13,802 bases of DNA from Candidatus Sumerlaeota bacterium (lineage in GTDB: Bacteria > Sumerlaeota > Sumerlaeia > UBA8349): contig DNPO01000456.1 in the NCBI GenBank assembly GCA_003501375.1, positions 1 through 13,802 on the forward strand. Reading direction: 5' to 3'. The position numbers and the translations under genes were made by a program. The notes below the pieces were generated by a model, which was given only the letters and a program-made list of their open reading frames with translations, ran no database searches and was not told the DNA's origin. This document shows positions 1-7,320 of the stretch, piece by piece. Within the stretch, counting starts at the first letter, position 1. Each line of letters begins with the position of its first letter.

Positions 1-1128
1 CCGGCGGTTTCCTTCGATGGGAAATCGTACGACACGCAGGAATATTTTGTGAACATGGGGCCGCAACACCCCATCGCGCACGGATCACTCCGCCTCGTCT
101 TGCGCGTGGACGGCGAAACGGTGAAGGAAGTGATTCCCGTGCCGGGCTATGTGCACCGCGGCATCGAGAAAATGTGCGAGCGGCTGAATGGGCGGCAGAT
201 CATTCACCTGACCGACCGGTTGGATTATCTGTCGGCCATCATGAACAACTGGTGCGCAGCGCGGGTGTTTGAAGAAGCCGCTGGCATTGAAGTGAACGAG
301 CGCATCGAAACCATCCGCACGATGATGTCGGAATTGCAACGCCTGCAAAGCCATGCGCTGTGGTGGGGCGTGACCGGGATGGACCTGGGTGCGTTCACGG
401 CGTTTTTGTACGGGTTCCGCGACCGCGAAATTATCGGCGAACTGTTTGAAGAGACCATTGGCGCGCGCCTGACCATGAACTATATTCAGCCGGGCGGCGT
501 GATGTATGACATTAAGCCGGACTTTGCCGAGAAGGTAAAAAAACTGATCGCTTACTTAAATCCGGTGATCGAAGAGTACGACACGCTGATGTCGGGCAAC
601 GTGATCGTGCAGGAGCGGCTGCGCAATATTGGCATTTTGCCCGTTGATGATGCCGTGTCGCTCGGTTGCACTGGCCCGGTGTTGCGCGGCAGCGGGATGG
701 CGTATGACCTACGCAAAATTCAACCTTATGGCGTTTATGGGAAGTGCGAGTTCGACGTGCCCGTGGGGTCGGTGGGCGATTGCTGGGATCGCTACTATGT
801 GCGCATGGCCGAGATGCGGGAGTCAATTCGGATTCTAGAGCAACTGGTGGATAATGTGCCCGAAGGCCCGTTCCAGACCATTAAGTTTGGCGCAAAGATC
901 AAACCTGCGGAAGGAACCTGGTACCGTCAGGTGGAAACCGCACGCGGCGTTTTGGGCGTTCTATTGGTGTCAGATGGCAAGGGCGAGATGCCCTATCGCC
1001 TGCATTTCCGTTCGCCGAATTTTAACAATATGTGGGCGGTTACGGCGCTGGCACCCGGTTGGCGCTTTGCTGATATTATCGCCATTCAGTCGAGTCTTGA
1101 CTTAGTGATTCCTGACATCGACCGGTAG
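1..1128 (+). CDS. nuoD: NADH-quinone oxidoreductase subunit D (5' end outside window)
   Basis: NuoD is the 49-kDa subunit of the peripheral arm of respiratory complex I and helps form the quinone-binding site. The frame is open from base 1, so the N-terminus lies outside the window. The in-frame ATG at 49 falls inside the conserved stretch read as EYFVNMGPQHPIAHGSLRLV, where the family motif is FGPQHPAAHG, so it is not the start. Further family signatures are HRGIEKMCE, the run ending DRLDYLSA, LGCTGPVLRGSG, VGDCWDRY and, near the end, MPYRLHFRSPNF. The protein ends in DIDR, the usual NuoD C-terminus, so the 3' end is intact. Other nuo genes are presumably upstream. None follows, because the next gene is convergent pgpA 193 bp away. 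Membership of the nickel-hydrogenase-large-subunit superfamily is clear. A NuoCD fusion cannot be excluded without the missing 5' part. Confidence 0.95.
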   Translation, partial: PAVSFDGKSYDTQEYFVNMGPQHPIAHGSLRLVLRVDGETVKEVIPVPGYVHRGIEKMCERLNGRQIIHLTDRLDYLSAIMNNWCAARVFEEAAGIEVNERIETIRTMMSELQRLQSHALWWGVTGMDLGAFTAFLYGFRDREIIGELFEETIGARLTMNYIQPGGVMYDIKPDFAEKVKKLIAYLNPVIEEYDTLMSGNVIVQERLRNIGILPVDDAVSLGCTGPVLRGSGMAYDLRKIQPYGVYGKCEFDVPVGSVGDCWDRYYVRMAEMRESIRILEQLVDNVPEGPFQTIKFGAKIKPAEGTWYRQVETARGVLGVLLVSDGKGEMPYRLHFRSPNFNNMWAVTALAPGWRFADIIAIQSSLDLVIPDIDR

Positions 1129-1321
1129 TTCCGGCATCGCAGACGTGCCGTTGAATGACCGGAAACCTTGGCATCTCTTTTTGAGGGAAATCGGCCTTTG
1201 TCTTTTGAACAAGATAATAAATTTTCAGGTTTAGTTTGCAAATCGCTTGAGACAACTCTCAGAAAAATGTTACCTGTGTTTCTTTCGATCATTTAGTTCC
1301 CGTGGGATTTACTAATCGGGG

Positions 1322-1849
1322 TTAGATGAGCCAGAGTATCAGGTGCAGGCAGATGCAGGCGTACACGCCTGCCATAAGATCGTCCACTACAATGCCCCAT
1401 CCGCCAGGCAGGGCTTGCAAATTGCGCGCGGGCGGTGGCTTGATAACATCAAAAATGCGGAACAGGATAAATCCCAAGAAGGCGGCCTTACATGTGTGTG
1501 GCGCGAAAAGCATTGTCACCAGATAGCCAACTACTTCGTCGATCACTACGCGACCATCGTCTTTTTTTTGGTAATAGCCCTCAGCAATGGTGGCCACGGG
1601 AATGGAAAGCGCGATGAAAATGGCTGAGCCAAGAATGTAGGCAAACCAAGTTCCATAGGGCGGAGCCATCAGCCAGTAGATAAACACGCCGACCAGCGTG
1701 CCCACGGTGCCCGAAGCGAAGGGGGAGAAACCCGTGCCGAATCCGGTGGCAAAGGCGAGCGACAGCCAGAGCATGGGGCCTTTAATACGAGGGGGCGGGG
1801 AAACGGGCCCGGCGTGTGGGTCAAAAGGGATGGGACGTTCGGTAGACAT
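1322..1849 (-). CDS. pgpA: phosphatidylglycerophosphatase A
   Basis: PgpA dephosphorylates phosphatidylglycerophosphate to phosphatidylglycerol at the inner membrane. The 175-residue protein carries the family signatures in order: ATGFGTGFSPFASGTVGTL (about 34-52), VVIDEVVG (101-108), FRIFDVIKPPP (130-140) and GGWGIVVDDLMAG (149-161). Hydrophobic segments lie between them, as expected for this integral membrane family of about 160-170 residues. The frame stays open upstream to 1981. I chose the ATG at 1849 because AAGGAG sits 7 nt upstream, the protein then has normal family length, and a promoter lies just before it (1880-1908). The N-terminal 25 residues, Pro-rich and ending in RIKGP, are unremarkable. 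It is divergent from proC and convergent with nuoD. Assignment is confident from the motifs; PgpB and PgpC are unrelated families. Confidence 0.93.
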   Translation of the reverse strand: MSTERPIPFDPHAGPVSPPPRIKGPMLWLSLAFATGFGTGFSPFASGTVGTLVGVFIYWLMAPPYGTWFAYILGSAIFIALSIPVATIAEGYYQKKDDGRVVIDEVVGYLVTMLFAPHTCKAAFLGFILFRIFDVIKPPPARNLQALPGGWGIVVDDLMAGVYACICLHLILWLI

Positions 1850-1879
1850 GTGCAATCTCCTTAACAAGACATTGCGCAT

Positions 1880-1908
1880 ACCATAAAGAAAACGATCTGG
1901 ATTGTCAA
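1880..1908 (-). promoter_or_regulatory. sigma-70-type promoter of pgpA
   Basis: Read on the minus strand, a perfect TTGACA (1903-1908) is followed after exactly 17 nt by TATGGT (1880-1885, 4 of 6 matches to TATAAT). Transcription would begin near 1873, giving a leader of about 24 nt that contains the AAGGAG of pgpA. Spacing and position make this the best -35/-10 pair in the window. Confidence 0.65.
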
Positions 1909-1933
1909 GCCGACGATTTCGTGCGTGTTTCAT

Positions 1934-1948
1934 ACGGGTTGCACCCGT
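1934..1948. repeat. 15-bp palindrome in the pgpA-proC divergent region
   Basis: ACGGGT and ACCCGT flank the three bases TGC in a perfect palindrome. It lies just upstream of the candidate proC -35 and about 25 bp behind the pgpA -35. It could be an operator or a chance repeat; only the symmetry is seen. Confidence 0.3.
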
Positions 1949-1955
1949 TTCATCC

Positions 1956-1984
1956 TTGCAATCTCGGCAGGGTCGGGGCAAAAT
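1956..1984 (+). promoter_or_regulatory. candidate proC promoter
   Basis: TTGCAA (1956-1961) and CAAAAT (1979-1984) are separated by 17 nt. Each hexamer matches consensus at four or more positions. The site lies about 40 bp before the proC start codon, which suits a short leader. It is weaker than the pgpA promoter and unsupported by other evidence. Confidence 0.35.
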
Positions 1985-2024
1985 TTCGGTGTTGGTTCAG
2001 ACCGTTACTAAGGAATTGAAAAAA

Positions 2025-2852
2025 ATGACAGACAAAATTTGGACACTCGGATTGATTGGTTGTGGAAATATGGGCGGTGCGCTGGTGCGTGGCGTTATTA
2101 AATCGGGATTGCTCTCACCGGAGCGCGTGCGCGTGACAGATGTGGATGCTGCCAAGGCCAAAGCATTTGCGGAAGAACTCGGGGTTATGGCATTGGGAAA
2201 CAACACGGATATTGCGACCCAAAGCGATGTGGTGATCTTCGCGGCCAAGCCGCAAAATATGGCGGAATTACTGGGAGAATTGGCAAGTGTTACCGCTCAA
2301 CCGCTTTATATCTCCATTGCTGCGGGCATTTCGCTCATGTGGATGGAATCGCGTTTGGGTGCGGATGCGCGCGTGGTGCGCGTCATGCCCAATACCCCGG
2401 CCATGATTGGGTGCGGTGCGGCGGGTGCGGCGCGTGGTAAGAATGTTTCGGATGCTGATATGGCCTTGACGCTGGATATTTTCTGCGCGGTGGGCGATGC
2501 GTTGGAAGTGCCGGAGTCCAAGATCAACGCGGTAACGGGGCTGAGCGGCAGTGGCCCGGCGTATGTATTCCGCATGATCGAAGTGATGGCGAAAGCGGGC
2601 GAAAAGGTGGGATTGGAACCGGCAGCCGCGTTGAAATTGACTCTGCGTACCGTGTTGGGTGCCGCTCGCATGGCCGTGGAGACTGGGGTGGCCCCGGCAG
2701 AGTTGCGCCGTCGCGTTACGTCGCCCAAGGGCACCACAGAAGCGGGCTTGAAAGCAATGGAGGACGGCGGATTTGAAGAACTGATGGAGCAGGCAGTTTC
2801 CGCCGCGACTGTGCGGAGCGAAGAATTAGGAAAATTGTTTGCGGGAAATTAA
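2025..2852 (+). CDS. proC: pyrroline-5-carboxylate reductase
   Basis: ProC performs the last step of proline synthesis, the NAD(P)H-dependent reduction of 1-pyrroline-5-carboxylate to L-proline, in the cytoplasm. The 275-residue protein has normal family length. Visible signatures are the nucleotide-binding IGCGNMGGAL (11-20), AAKPQ (73-77), VMPNTPA (120-126), VTGLSGSGPAYVF (170-182) and VTSPKGTTEAGL (231-242). In the last one a Lys replaces the more common Gly of SPGGTT. The ATG at 2025 is preceded by AGGA at 2011-2014 and starts two residues before the first beta strand. An in-frame extension up to 1902 would add 41 residues without homology signatures and is rejected. The gene is divergent from pgpA and ends seven bases before a strong hairpin, so it is probably monocistronic. 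Confidence 0.96.
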   Translation: MTDKIWTLGLIGCGNMGGALVRGVIKSGLLSPERVRVTDVDAAKAKAFAEELGVMALGNNTDIATQSDVVIFAAKPQNMAELLGELASVTAQPLYISIAAGISLMWMESRLGADARVVRVMPNTPAMIGCGAAGAARGKNVSDADMALTLDIFCAVGDALEVPESKINAVTGLSGSGPAYVFRMIEVMAKAGEKVGLEPAAALKLTLRTVLGAARMAVETGVAPAELRRRVTSPKGTTEAGLKAMEDGGFEELMEQAVSAATVRSEELGKLFAGN

Positions 2853-2858
2853 TTCCTT

Positions 2859-2908
2859 AACATTATCGGACAGATTCGTCGGGTCGTACGGATCTGTCTG
2901 ATAGTGTT
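2859..2908 (+). terminator. 20-bp hairpin after proC
   Basis: The left arm at 2859-2878 pairs with 2889-2908 over 20 bp around a 10-nt loop. The only deviations from Watson-Crick pairing are three G-U-compatible positions. The bases after it are T-rich but interrupted (TGTGTTATTGTTG), so this is an imperfect intrinsic terminator. It separates proC from yraN. Confidence 0.6.
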
Positions 2909-2949
2909 TGTGTTATTGTTGTCCTGTTGCTGGAAAAAAGAGGTTCCGC

Positions 2950-3348
2950 ATGATTTCGGACAATGCAACACCTGAAGCATCCGACGCTCCGGCCCATCTT
3001 GCCTTGGGGCGTCTGGGCGAAAAAGCCGCAGCGAAATTCTTGTGGGCTAACGGCTACCGTATTTTACGGACGAATTACGAATCAGGGCGTGGAGAGATAG
3101 ACCTGATTGCAGAAAAGGTGGGACGTATTCATTTTGTCGAGGTCAAAACCCGTTCTTCAGAATCACTCGGGCGACCGGAAGAACGTATTGATACGAAGAA
3201 ACGTGAGATGTTACGCGAGACCGCGCAACGCTATTTGGCGGAGTTTCGCCATTCCCCGGATGGCGGATGGCAATTTGATGCAATAGCAATTTTGATGCGG
3301 CCCGATTCAACGATCCAGCGGTTGGAACATCAAGAAAACGTTTTTTGA
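2950..3348 (+). CDS. yraN: YraN/UPF0102 family endonuclease-like protein
   Basis: This is a 132-residue member of the UPF0102 family, small cytoplasmic proteins with a restriction-endonuclease-like fold and no settled function; DNA recombination or repair has been proposed. Visible signatures are LGRLGEKAAAKFL (18-30), NGYRILRTNY (34-43), GRGEIDLIAE (46-55) and IHFVEVKTR (60-68). Asp51, Glu64 and Lys66 match the PD-(D/E)xK arrangement, so the putative active site is intact. The ATG at 2950 has AAGAGG at 2938-2943 and gives normal family length. The frame also opens at a TTG (2908), inside the upstream hairpin, which is unlikely as a start. pilT follows 102 bp downstream on the same strand. 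Confidence 0.9.
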   Translation: MISDNATPEASDAPAHLALGRLGEKAAAKFLWANGYRILRTNYESGRGEIDLIAEKVGRIHFVEVKTRSSESLGRPEERIDTKKREMLRETAQRYLAEFRHSPDGGWQFDAIAILMRPDSTIQRLEHQENVF

Positions 3349-3450
3349 ATTGCATATCAGCGGGTGCAGTGGTACAAACTAAATTAGATTGCCAAGCAGT
3401 AAATATCTTTTTCCGGCGATACCCCGATGCTACGAAGGAGAACTTAATTC

Positions 3451-4566
3451 ATGTGCGCGATGAGCAACAATCCCCAACCTTATGGAGGGCGAGAACCTGG
3501 TCCGGACGAATGTCCCTATTCCATGACGAACTTGTTGCAGACCATGATTCAGTCGCAGGCGTCGGACTTGCACCTTGCGGTGGGACGTCCACCGGCTTTG
3601 CGCGTTCACGGTCAGATCACCAATGTAGAAGGGCCCCGTCTGACTCCCGGCATGACGCAACGCTTGATTTACTCCGTGCTGACTGACGTGCAGAAGCGCG
3701 ATTTTGAGGAGCGCTGGGAACTGGACTTTTCACTCGGCATTGCGCGCCTGAGCCGTTTCCGTGTCAACGTCCACATGCAGCGCGGTACCATTGCCGCTGC
3801 GTTCCGTGCTATTCCCACCGATATTAAGAGTTTTGAAGATTTGCGCCTGCCGCGCCGGGTGTTGGAAGAACTTGCCAATCGTCCGCAGGGCTTTATTCTG
3901 GTGACCGGGCCCACTGGCTCGGGTAAATCCACCACACTTGCCGCGATGATTGATTATATCAACACCGAGAAGGACGAGCACATCATCACGGTGGAAGACC
4001 CCATCGAATTCTTGCATTCGCATAAGCGCTGCCTGGTGGAGCAACGCGAAGTCAGCCAGGATACGCACAGTTTTGCCGATGCGCTCAAATATGCGCTACG
4101 TCAAGACCCGGACGTGCTGATGATCGGCGAAATGCGCGATATGGAAACCATTCACTCGGCCCTGACAGCGGCTGAAACCGGTCACTTGGTTTTCTCGACC
4201 CTGCATACCCCGGACGTGGTGCAGACGTGCGATCGTATGATCGACGTTTTCCCCCCGCATCAGCAGGAGCAGATTCGCGTGCAGTTGGCTGGCGTGCTGG
4301 AAGGTATTCTTTGCCAGAAACTGATTCCTGCGATTGCAGGCGGCCGCTGTTGCGCGCTGGAAATCCTGCTGGCAACCGATGCTGTTCGTAACCAAATTCG
4401 CGAGCGCATGACGCCGCAGTTGTATACAACCATCCAAGCCAACTTGAAAAGCGGGATGGTTACCATGGACCGCTCGCTGCTGAACCTGTATCAAAAGGGG
4501 TTTATTATACGCGATCAGGTACTGAGCAATGCCAAAAAGCCACAGGAACTTATGCAATATCTGTAA
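3451..4566 (+). CDS. pilT: type IV pilus retraction ATPase PilT
   Basis: PilT is the hexameric cytoplasmic ATPase that drives pilus depolymerisation and twitching. The 371-residue protein shows the N-terminal signature SDLHLAVGRPPALRVHG (38-54), Walker A GPTGSGKST (153-161), the Asp box ITVEDPIEF (179-187), Walker B DPDVLMIGEMRD (219-230) and the His box GHLVFSTLHT (244-253). AVRNQIRE (311-318) corresponds to the PilT AIRNLIRE motif needed for retraction, with one conservative and one polar change. The short N-terminus without GspE-N domains also separates it from PilB/GspE. AAGGAG at 3435-3440 supports the ATG at 3451; a second in-frame ATG lies four codons in. It could be the PilU paralogue, though the AIRNLIRE-like segment favours PilT. 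The DUF151 gene and the GspE/PilB-like gene follow on the same strand. Confidence 0.94.
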   Translation: MCAMSNNPQPYGGREPGPDECPYSMTNLLQTMIQSQASDLHLAVGRPPALRVHGQITNVEGPRLTPGMTQRLIYSVLTDVQKRDFEERWELDFSLGIARLSRFRVNVHMQRGTIAAAFRAIPTDIKSFEDLRLPRRVLEELANRPQGFILVTGPTGSGKSTTLAAMIDYINTEKDEHIITVEDPIEFLHSHKRCLVEQREVSQDTHSFADALKYALRQDPDVLMIGEMRDMETIHSALTAAETGHLVFSTLHTPDVVQTCDRMIDVFPPHQQEQIRVQLAGVLEGILCQKLIPAIAGGRCCALEILLATDAVRNQIRERMTPQLYTTIQANLKSGMVTMDRSLLNLYQKGFIIRDQVLSNAKKPQELMQYL

Positions 4567-4614
4567 GTCTTGTTGGCATTTTGTTAGGACTCATCCCTTC
4601 TTGGAGGTTTCTCC

Positions 4615-5076
4615 ATGTTCATCGAAATGGAACTGAGCGAACTTTGCCGTACCACCCAGATGAATGCGGTGGTACTCCGTGAGATGAATGGCGAGTTGCG
4701 TCAGTTCCCCATTTTCATTGGTGTATATGAAGCCGAAGCCTTGGAAATGGCATTGCATGGCAAGGCCGCGCCGCGCCCGCTAACGCACGACCTGATCTTG
4801 AACGTGATTCGGGAATTGGGCGGGGAATTGCGTCGCGTGGTGCTGGATCGCTTGGAAGATAATGTTTTCTACTGCAAATTAGATGTGGGTATGCCAGATA
4901 ATTCAACGATTTGGGTAGATTGCCGTCCCAGCGATGCAATGGTACTTGCTTGCAGGGTGGGAGCATCTATCTATGCCGATGATACTGTCTTGGAGGAAGC
5001 GAACGCCCAACCGCAGGAGGAAGAAGAACCGGTGGATGACGAACCGGTGGATGACGAACCGGAAGATGGGGAATAA
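4615..5076 (+). CDS. bifunctional nuclease family (DUF151) protein with acidic tail
   Basis: This 153-residue protein belongs to the DUF151/BFN family, named for plant proteins with reported RNase and DNase activity; bacterial members are mostly uncharacterised. Family features are the opening MFIEMELSEL, FPIFIGVYEAEALEMAL (31-47), RPLTHDLILNVIRELGG (54-70), VFYCKL (84-89) and the late VDCRPSDAMVLACR (101-114), matching the family D-x-RPSDA-xx-LA motif. Residues after about 126 form a low-complexity acidic tail of Glu, Asp and Pro, encoded partly by 15-bp tandem repeats. GGAGG sits 7 nt before the ATG. The gene lies 48 bp after pilT and is probably co-transcribed with it. Cytoplasmic location is inferred from the lack of a signal or membrane segment. 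Confidence 0.88.
   Translation: MFIEMELSELCRTTQMNAVVLREMNGELRQFPIFIGVYEAEALEMALHGKAAPRPLTHDLILNVIRELGGELRRVVLDRLEDNVFYCKLDVGMPDNSTIWVDCRPSDAMVLACRVGASIYADDTVLEEANAQPQEEEEPVDDEPVDDEPEDGE
5026..5070 (+). repeat. 15-bp tandem repeat in the 3' end of the DUF151 gene
   Basis: GAACCGGTGGATGAC occurs twice exactly (5026-5040, 5041-5055) and a diverged third unit follows (5056-5070). It encodes EPVDD units of the acidic tail. The unit is a multiple of three, so copy-number change would keep the frame. Confidence 0.8.
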
Positions 5077-5206
5077 GACGGATCGATTTACTGTTCTTTT
5101 GATACTTTTTATACCAGTTTATGCTGATGCCGGGACGTGGTAAATTTACACATTTTCCCTTGCGTTTTACATAAATCTTGTTGAAACTAATGTCAGTTTG
5201 AATAGG

Positions 5207-5221
5207 GGGGCGGGAGGCCCC
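5207..5221 (+). promoter_or_regulatory. small GC hairpin presenting the Shine-Dalgarno of the GspE-like gene
   Basis: GGGGC (5207-5211) can pair with GCCCC (5217-5221), leaving the five-base loop GGGAG, which is the core of the ribosome binding site. TTTT follows at once and the ATG is at 5228. The element could control ribosome access or act as a weak attenuator. The stem is only 5 bp, so this is tentative. Confidence 0.35.
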
Positions 5222-5227
5222 TTTTCT

Positions 5228-7138
5228 ATGCGTCGTAAAGCCATCTATTTGCTGTTAGTTTTTGCTGCGGTTTGTTTTGTGTTTGACTCGGGGATCATTC
5301 TGCCATTGTCCAAAAACGCAGATGTTGTCAAGATGTACACGGACAAGAAATTGCCCAACGGCGGTGCAATGGATACCGCTTATAAGTGGTACGTTACCGC
5401 ACGTATGGAAGCGGTTGACCCGTTTATGCGGTCGTGGTCCGAGTGTTATCTCTTTGCCGTTTTAATTGTGCTGGCGCTTGTGCTCTTTTGGGAAATACCC
5501 GTGTTTTTGCAAAAACGGCACATGTTTCGCCGAGACCCTGATGCGTACAAGTATTTAGATGATGTTGAAACCTTTGGTTGGATTGCCTACCTGAAATATC
5601 TCAAGTTGTTGAAAGCGCAAGGCGGTAGTGGGTTTTCTTCGTCCCATGATGCGCCCCCCGAGGATGCTTCCGACGTAGTTTTGCAATCGGTCGGAGGATT
5701 GGCCTCTGGATTGAAATCCCTGCTGACGGGAAAAAAACAGTCTCGTAAGAAGATGGTAGGCGACTCGGCCGTGCGTTATTCCTGCCCCGTTTGCTCCAAG
5801 CACACGGATGATCCCGAGGCATATTTGCCCCTGTTGCATTTTGAAAAATGCCCACATTGCAGTCAACCCATTGACCCGGTTTTTACGTTAGATTCTTATG
5901 TTCCTGCGCTTTTACAGAAATTCCCGGATATGTCGGTATCTAAAAGACGCAGTGTGGATGATATGAAGGCTTCCAAGTCCATGTCCGATTTGTTGTCAGG
6001 CATGTACGCACTGGCCGTGAATTATCGCGCCACGGATATTCACATTGAACGTGAGGGCGGCGCGGGTGCCAATGTGCAAATGCGTATTGACGGCCAGTTG
6101 AACAGTGTGTTTGAAGTCCCGCCGGTCCACGCTAACGCCTTCCTTTCTTCCATCAAGGTGCAGGCACATTTGGACATCACCAACCACATGACACCGCAGG
6201 ATGGGCGTTTTGAAACCAAAGTTGGATTGAGTGAGATCGATATTCGTATCAACTGCGCCCCCACTTCAGCCGATGGCGAAATCCTTTTCATCCGTATGCT
6301 GGATAAACGCGCGCTGAAGGTAAACCCGGAAGACTTGGGCTTTTCCGGAACCAAAATGGAAATTTTGCAAAATTCCATCACCCGTCCTCATGGGTTAGTT
6401 CTGGTGACTGGGCCGACTGGGTCGGGTAAGACCACCACGCTGTATATGGCATTGAATTACCTGAACAACGGAAAACACAATATTGTTACGATTGAAGACC
6501 CGGTGGAGTACAAGATTCCTGGGTTGAAGCAGATGCAGGTACACCCGGAGAAAAACTTTACCTTTGCCACCGGCTTGCGCTCCATTTTGCGTCAAGACCC
6601 AGATGTGATCATGGTTGGCGAAATACGTGACGAGGAAACCGCAAACATGGCGGTGGAAGCGGCTACCACGGGACACTTGGTTTTTACTACGTTGCACACG
6701 ATGGATACGGTGCAGGCTGTTTCGCGCCTGGCGGACTTGGGTGTTCCGGCAAAGCGTTATGCGCAGGCGTTGGAAATCATTATCGCGCAGCGCTTGATCC
6801 GCATTATCTGCGACCAGTGCAAAGTGCCGATGAACATGGCCAATACACCCGAACTCATGCGTCGGTTGAGCGTTTCCAAACTGCCGTCGAATGTAACATT
6901 CATGGAGGGCAAAGGCTGCGTTCATTGTAATCGAACCGGGTTCTATGGGCGTCAGGCGGTACTGGAAATCTTCAAGCCGGATGCAGAAATCCGTGAAATG
7001 TTGGAAAGAGGTACCCAGCAGAATGTGATTCGGGATGCCGCGAAGAAAAAAGGTATGTTTACGCTGAAGGAAGATGCCCTGTTCAAAGCCGTGCAGGGAC
7101 TGACCACACTGGAAGAGGTCAGCCGCGTAGTTGTGTAA
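5228..7138 (+). CDS. GspE/PilB-type secretion ATPase with membrane-anchored N-terminus
   Basis: The C-terminal two thirds is a standard type II secretion/type IV pilus assembly ATPase. It has RATDIHIE (267-274), Walker A GPTGSGKTT (395-403), the Asp box TIEDPVEY (421-428), Walker B DPDVIMVGEIRD (457-468), the His box GHLVFTTLHT (482-491) and the GspE/PilB zinc module CDQC (528-531) with CVHC (564-567). The N-terminal third is unusual. It has a hydrophobic segment at 5-27 after MRRK, a second at 73-94 followed by basic residues, then CPVC (186-189) and CPHC (208-211), a likely second zinc ribbon. I see no GspE-N/MshEN signature. Predicted topology has both ends cytoplasmic with a loop of about 45 residues outside. 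The protein is 636 residues from the ATG at 5228, supported by GGGAGG 10 nt upstream; a TTG at 5198 is in frame but precedes that site. It lies 151 bp after the DUF151 gene. Whether it serves pili (PilB) or secretion (GspE) cannot be decided here. Confidence 0.9.
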   Translation: MRRKAIYLLLVFAAVCFVFDSGIILPLSKNADVVKMYTDKKLPNGGAMDTAYKWYVTARMEAVDPFMRSWSECYLFAVLIVLALVLFWEIPVFLQKRHMFRRDPDAYKYLDDVETFGWIAYLKYLKLLKAQGGSGFSSSHDAPPEDASDVVLQSVGGLASGLKSLLTGKKQSRKKMVGDSAVRYSCPVCSKHTDDPEAYLPLLHFEKCPHCSQPIDPVFTLDSYVPALLQKFPDMSVSKRRSVDDMKASKSMSDLLSGMYALAVNYRATDIHIEREGGAGANVQMRIDGQLNSVFEVPPVHANAFLSSIKVQAHLDITNHMTPQDGRFETKVGLSEIDIRINCAPTSADGEILFIRMLDKRALKVNPEDLGFSGTKMEILQNSITRPHGLVLVTGPTGSGKTTTLYMALNYLNNGKHNIVTIEDPVEYKIPGLKQMQVHPEKNFTFATGLRSILRQDPDVIMVGEIRDEETANMAVEAATTGHLVFTTLHTMDTVQAVSRLADLGVPAKRYAQALEIIIAQRLIRIICDQCKVPMNMANTPELMRRLSVSKLPSNVTFMEGKGCVHCNRTGFYGRQAVLEIFKPDAEIREMLERGTQQNVIRDAAKKKGMFTLKEDALFKAVQGLTTLEEVSRVVV

Positions 7139-7202
7139 TTTTCTACCGCTGTTACAGTCGGGTTCTTTGCCATTTCCCTCAACCCCAAAAGGCAAATAAA
7201 AT

Positions 7203-7244
7203 CCCCGAAACAACGATCCGTTGTTTCGGGGTATTTTATTTTTC
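7203..7244 (+). terminator. intrinsic terminator after the GspE-like gene
   Basis: CCCCGAAACAACG (7203-7215) pairs perfectly with 7219-7231 around a 3-nt loop, and TATTTTATTTTT follows. The A-rich bases before the stem extend the pairing, as in a typical Rho-independent terminator. Confidence 0.9.
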
Positions 7245-7320
7245 AGCCCTGGTTTTGGCCATTTTTTGTTCAACATTTCGGTTGAGGAGTCCATGCCGTA
7301 CCTGTATTTTGCTTTTCCCC

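Noticed and set aside
1132..1164. Nested short inverted repeats after nuoD
   Set aside because: Arms of only 5-6 bases with no T run directly behind, so not supported as a terminator.
6395..7294. A 299-codon open frame on the minus strand opposite the GspE-like gene
   Set aside because: It is antisense to conserved Walker and zinc motifs, and its translation has no recognisable domain.
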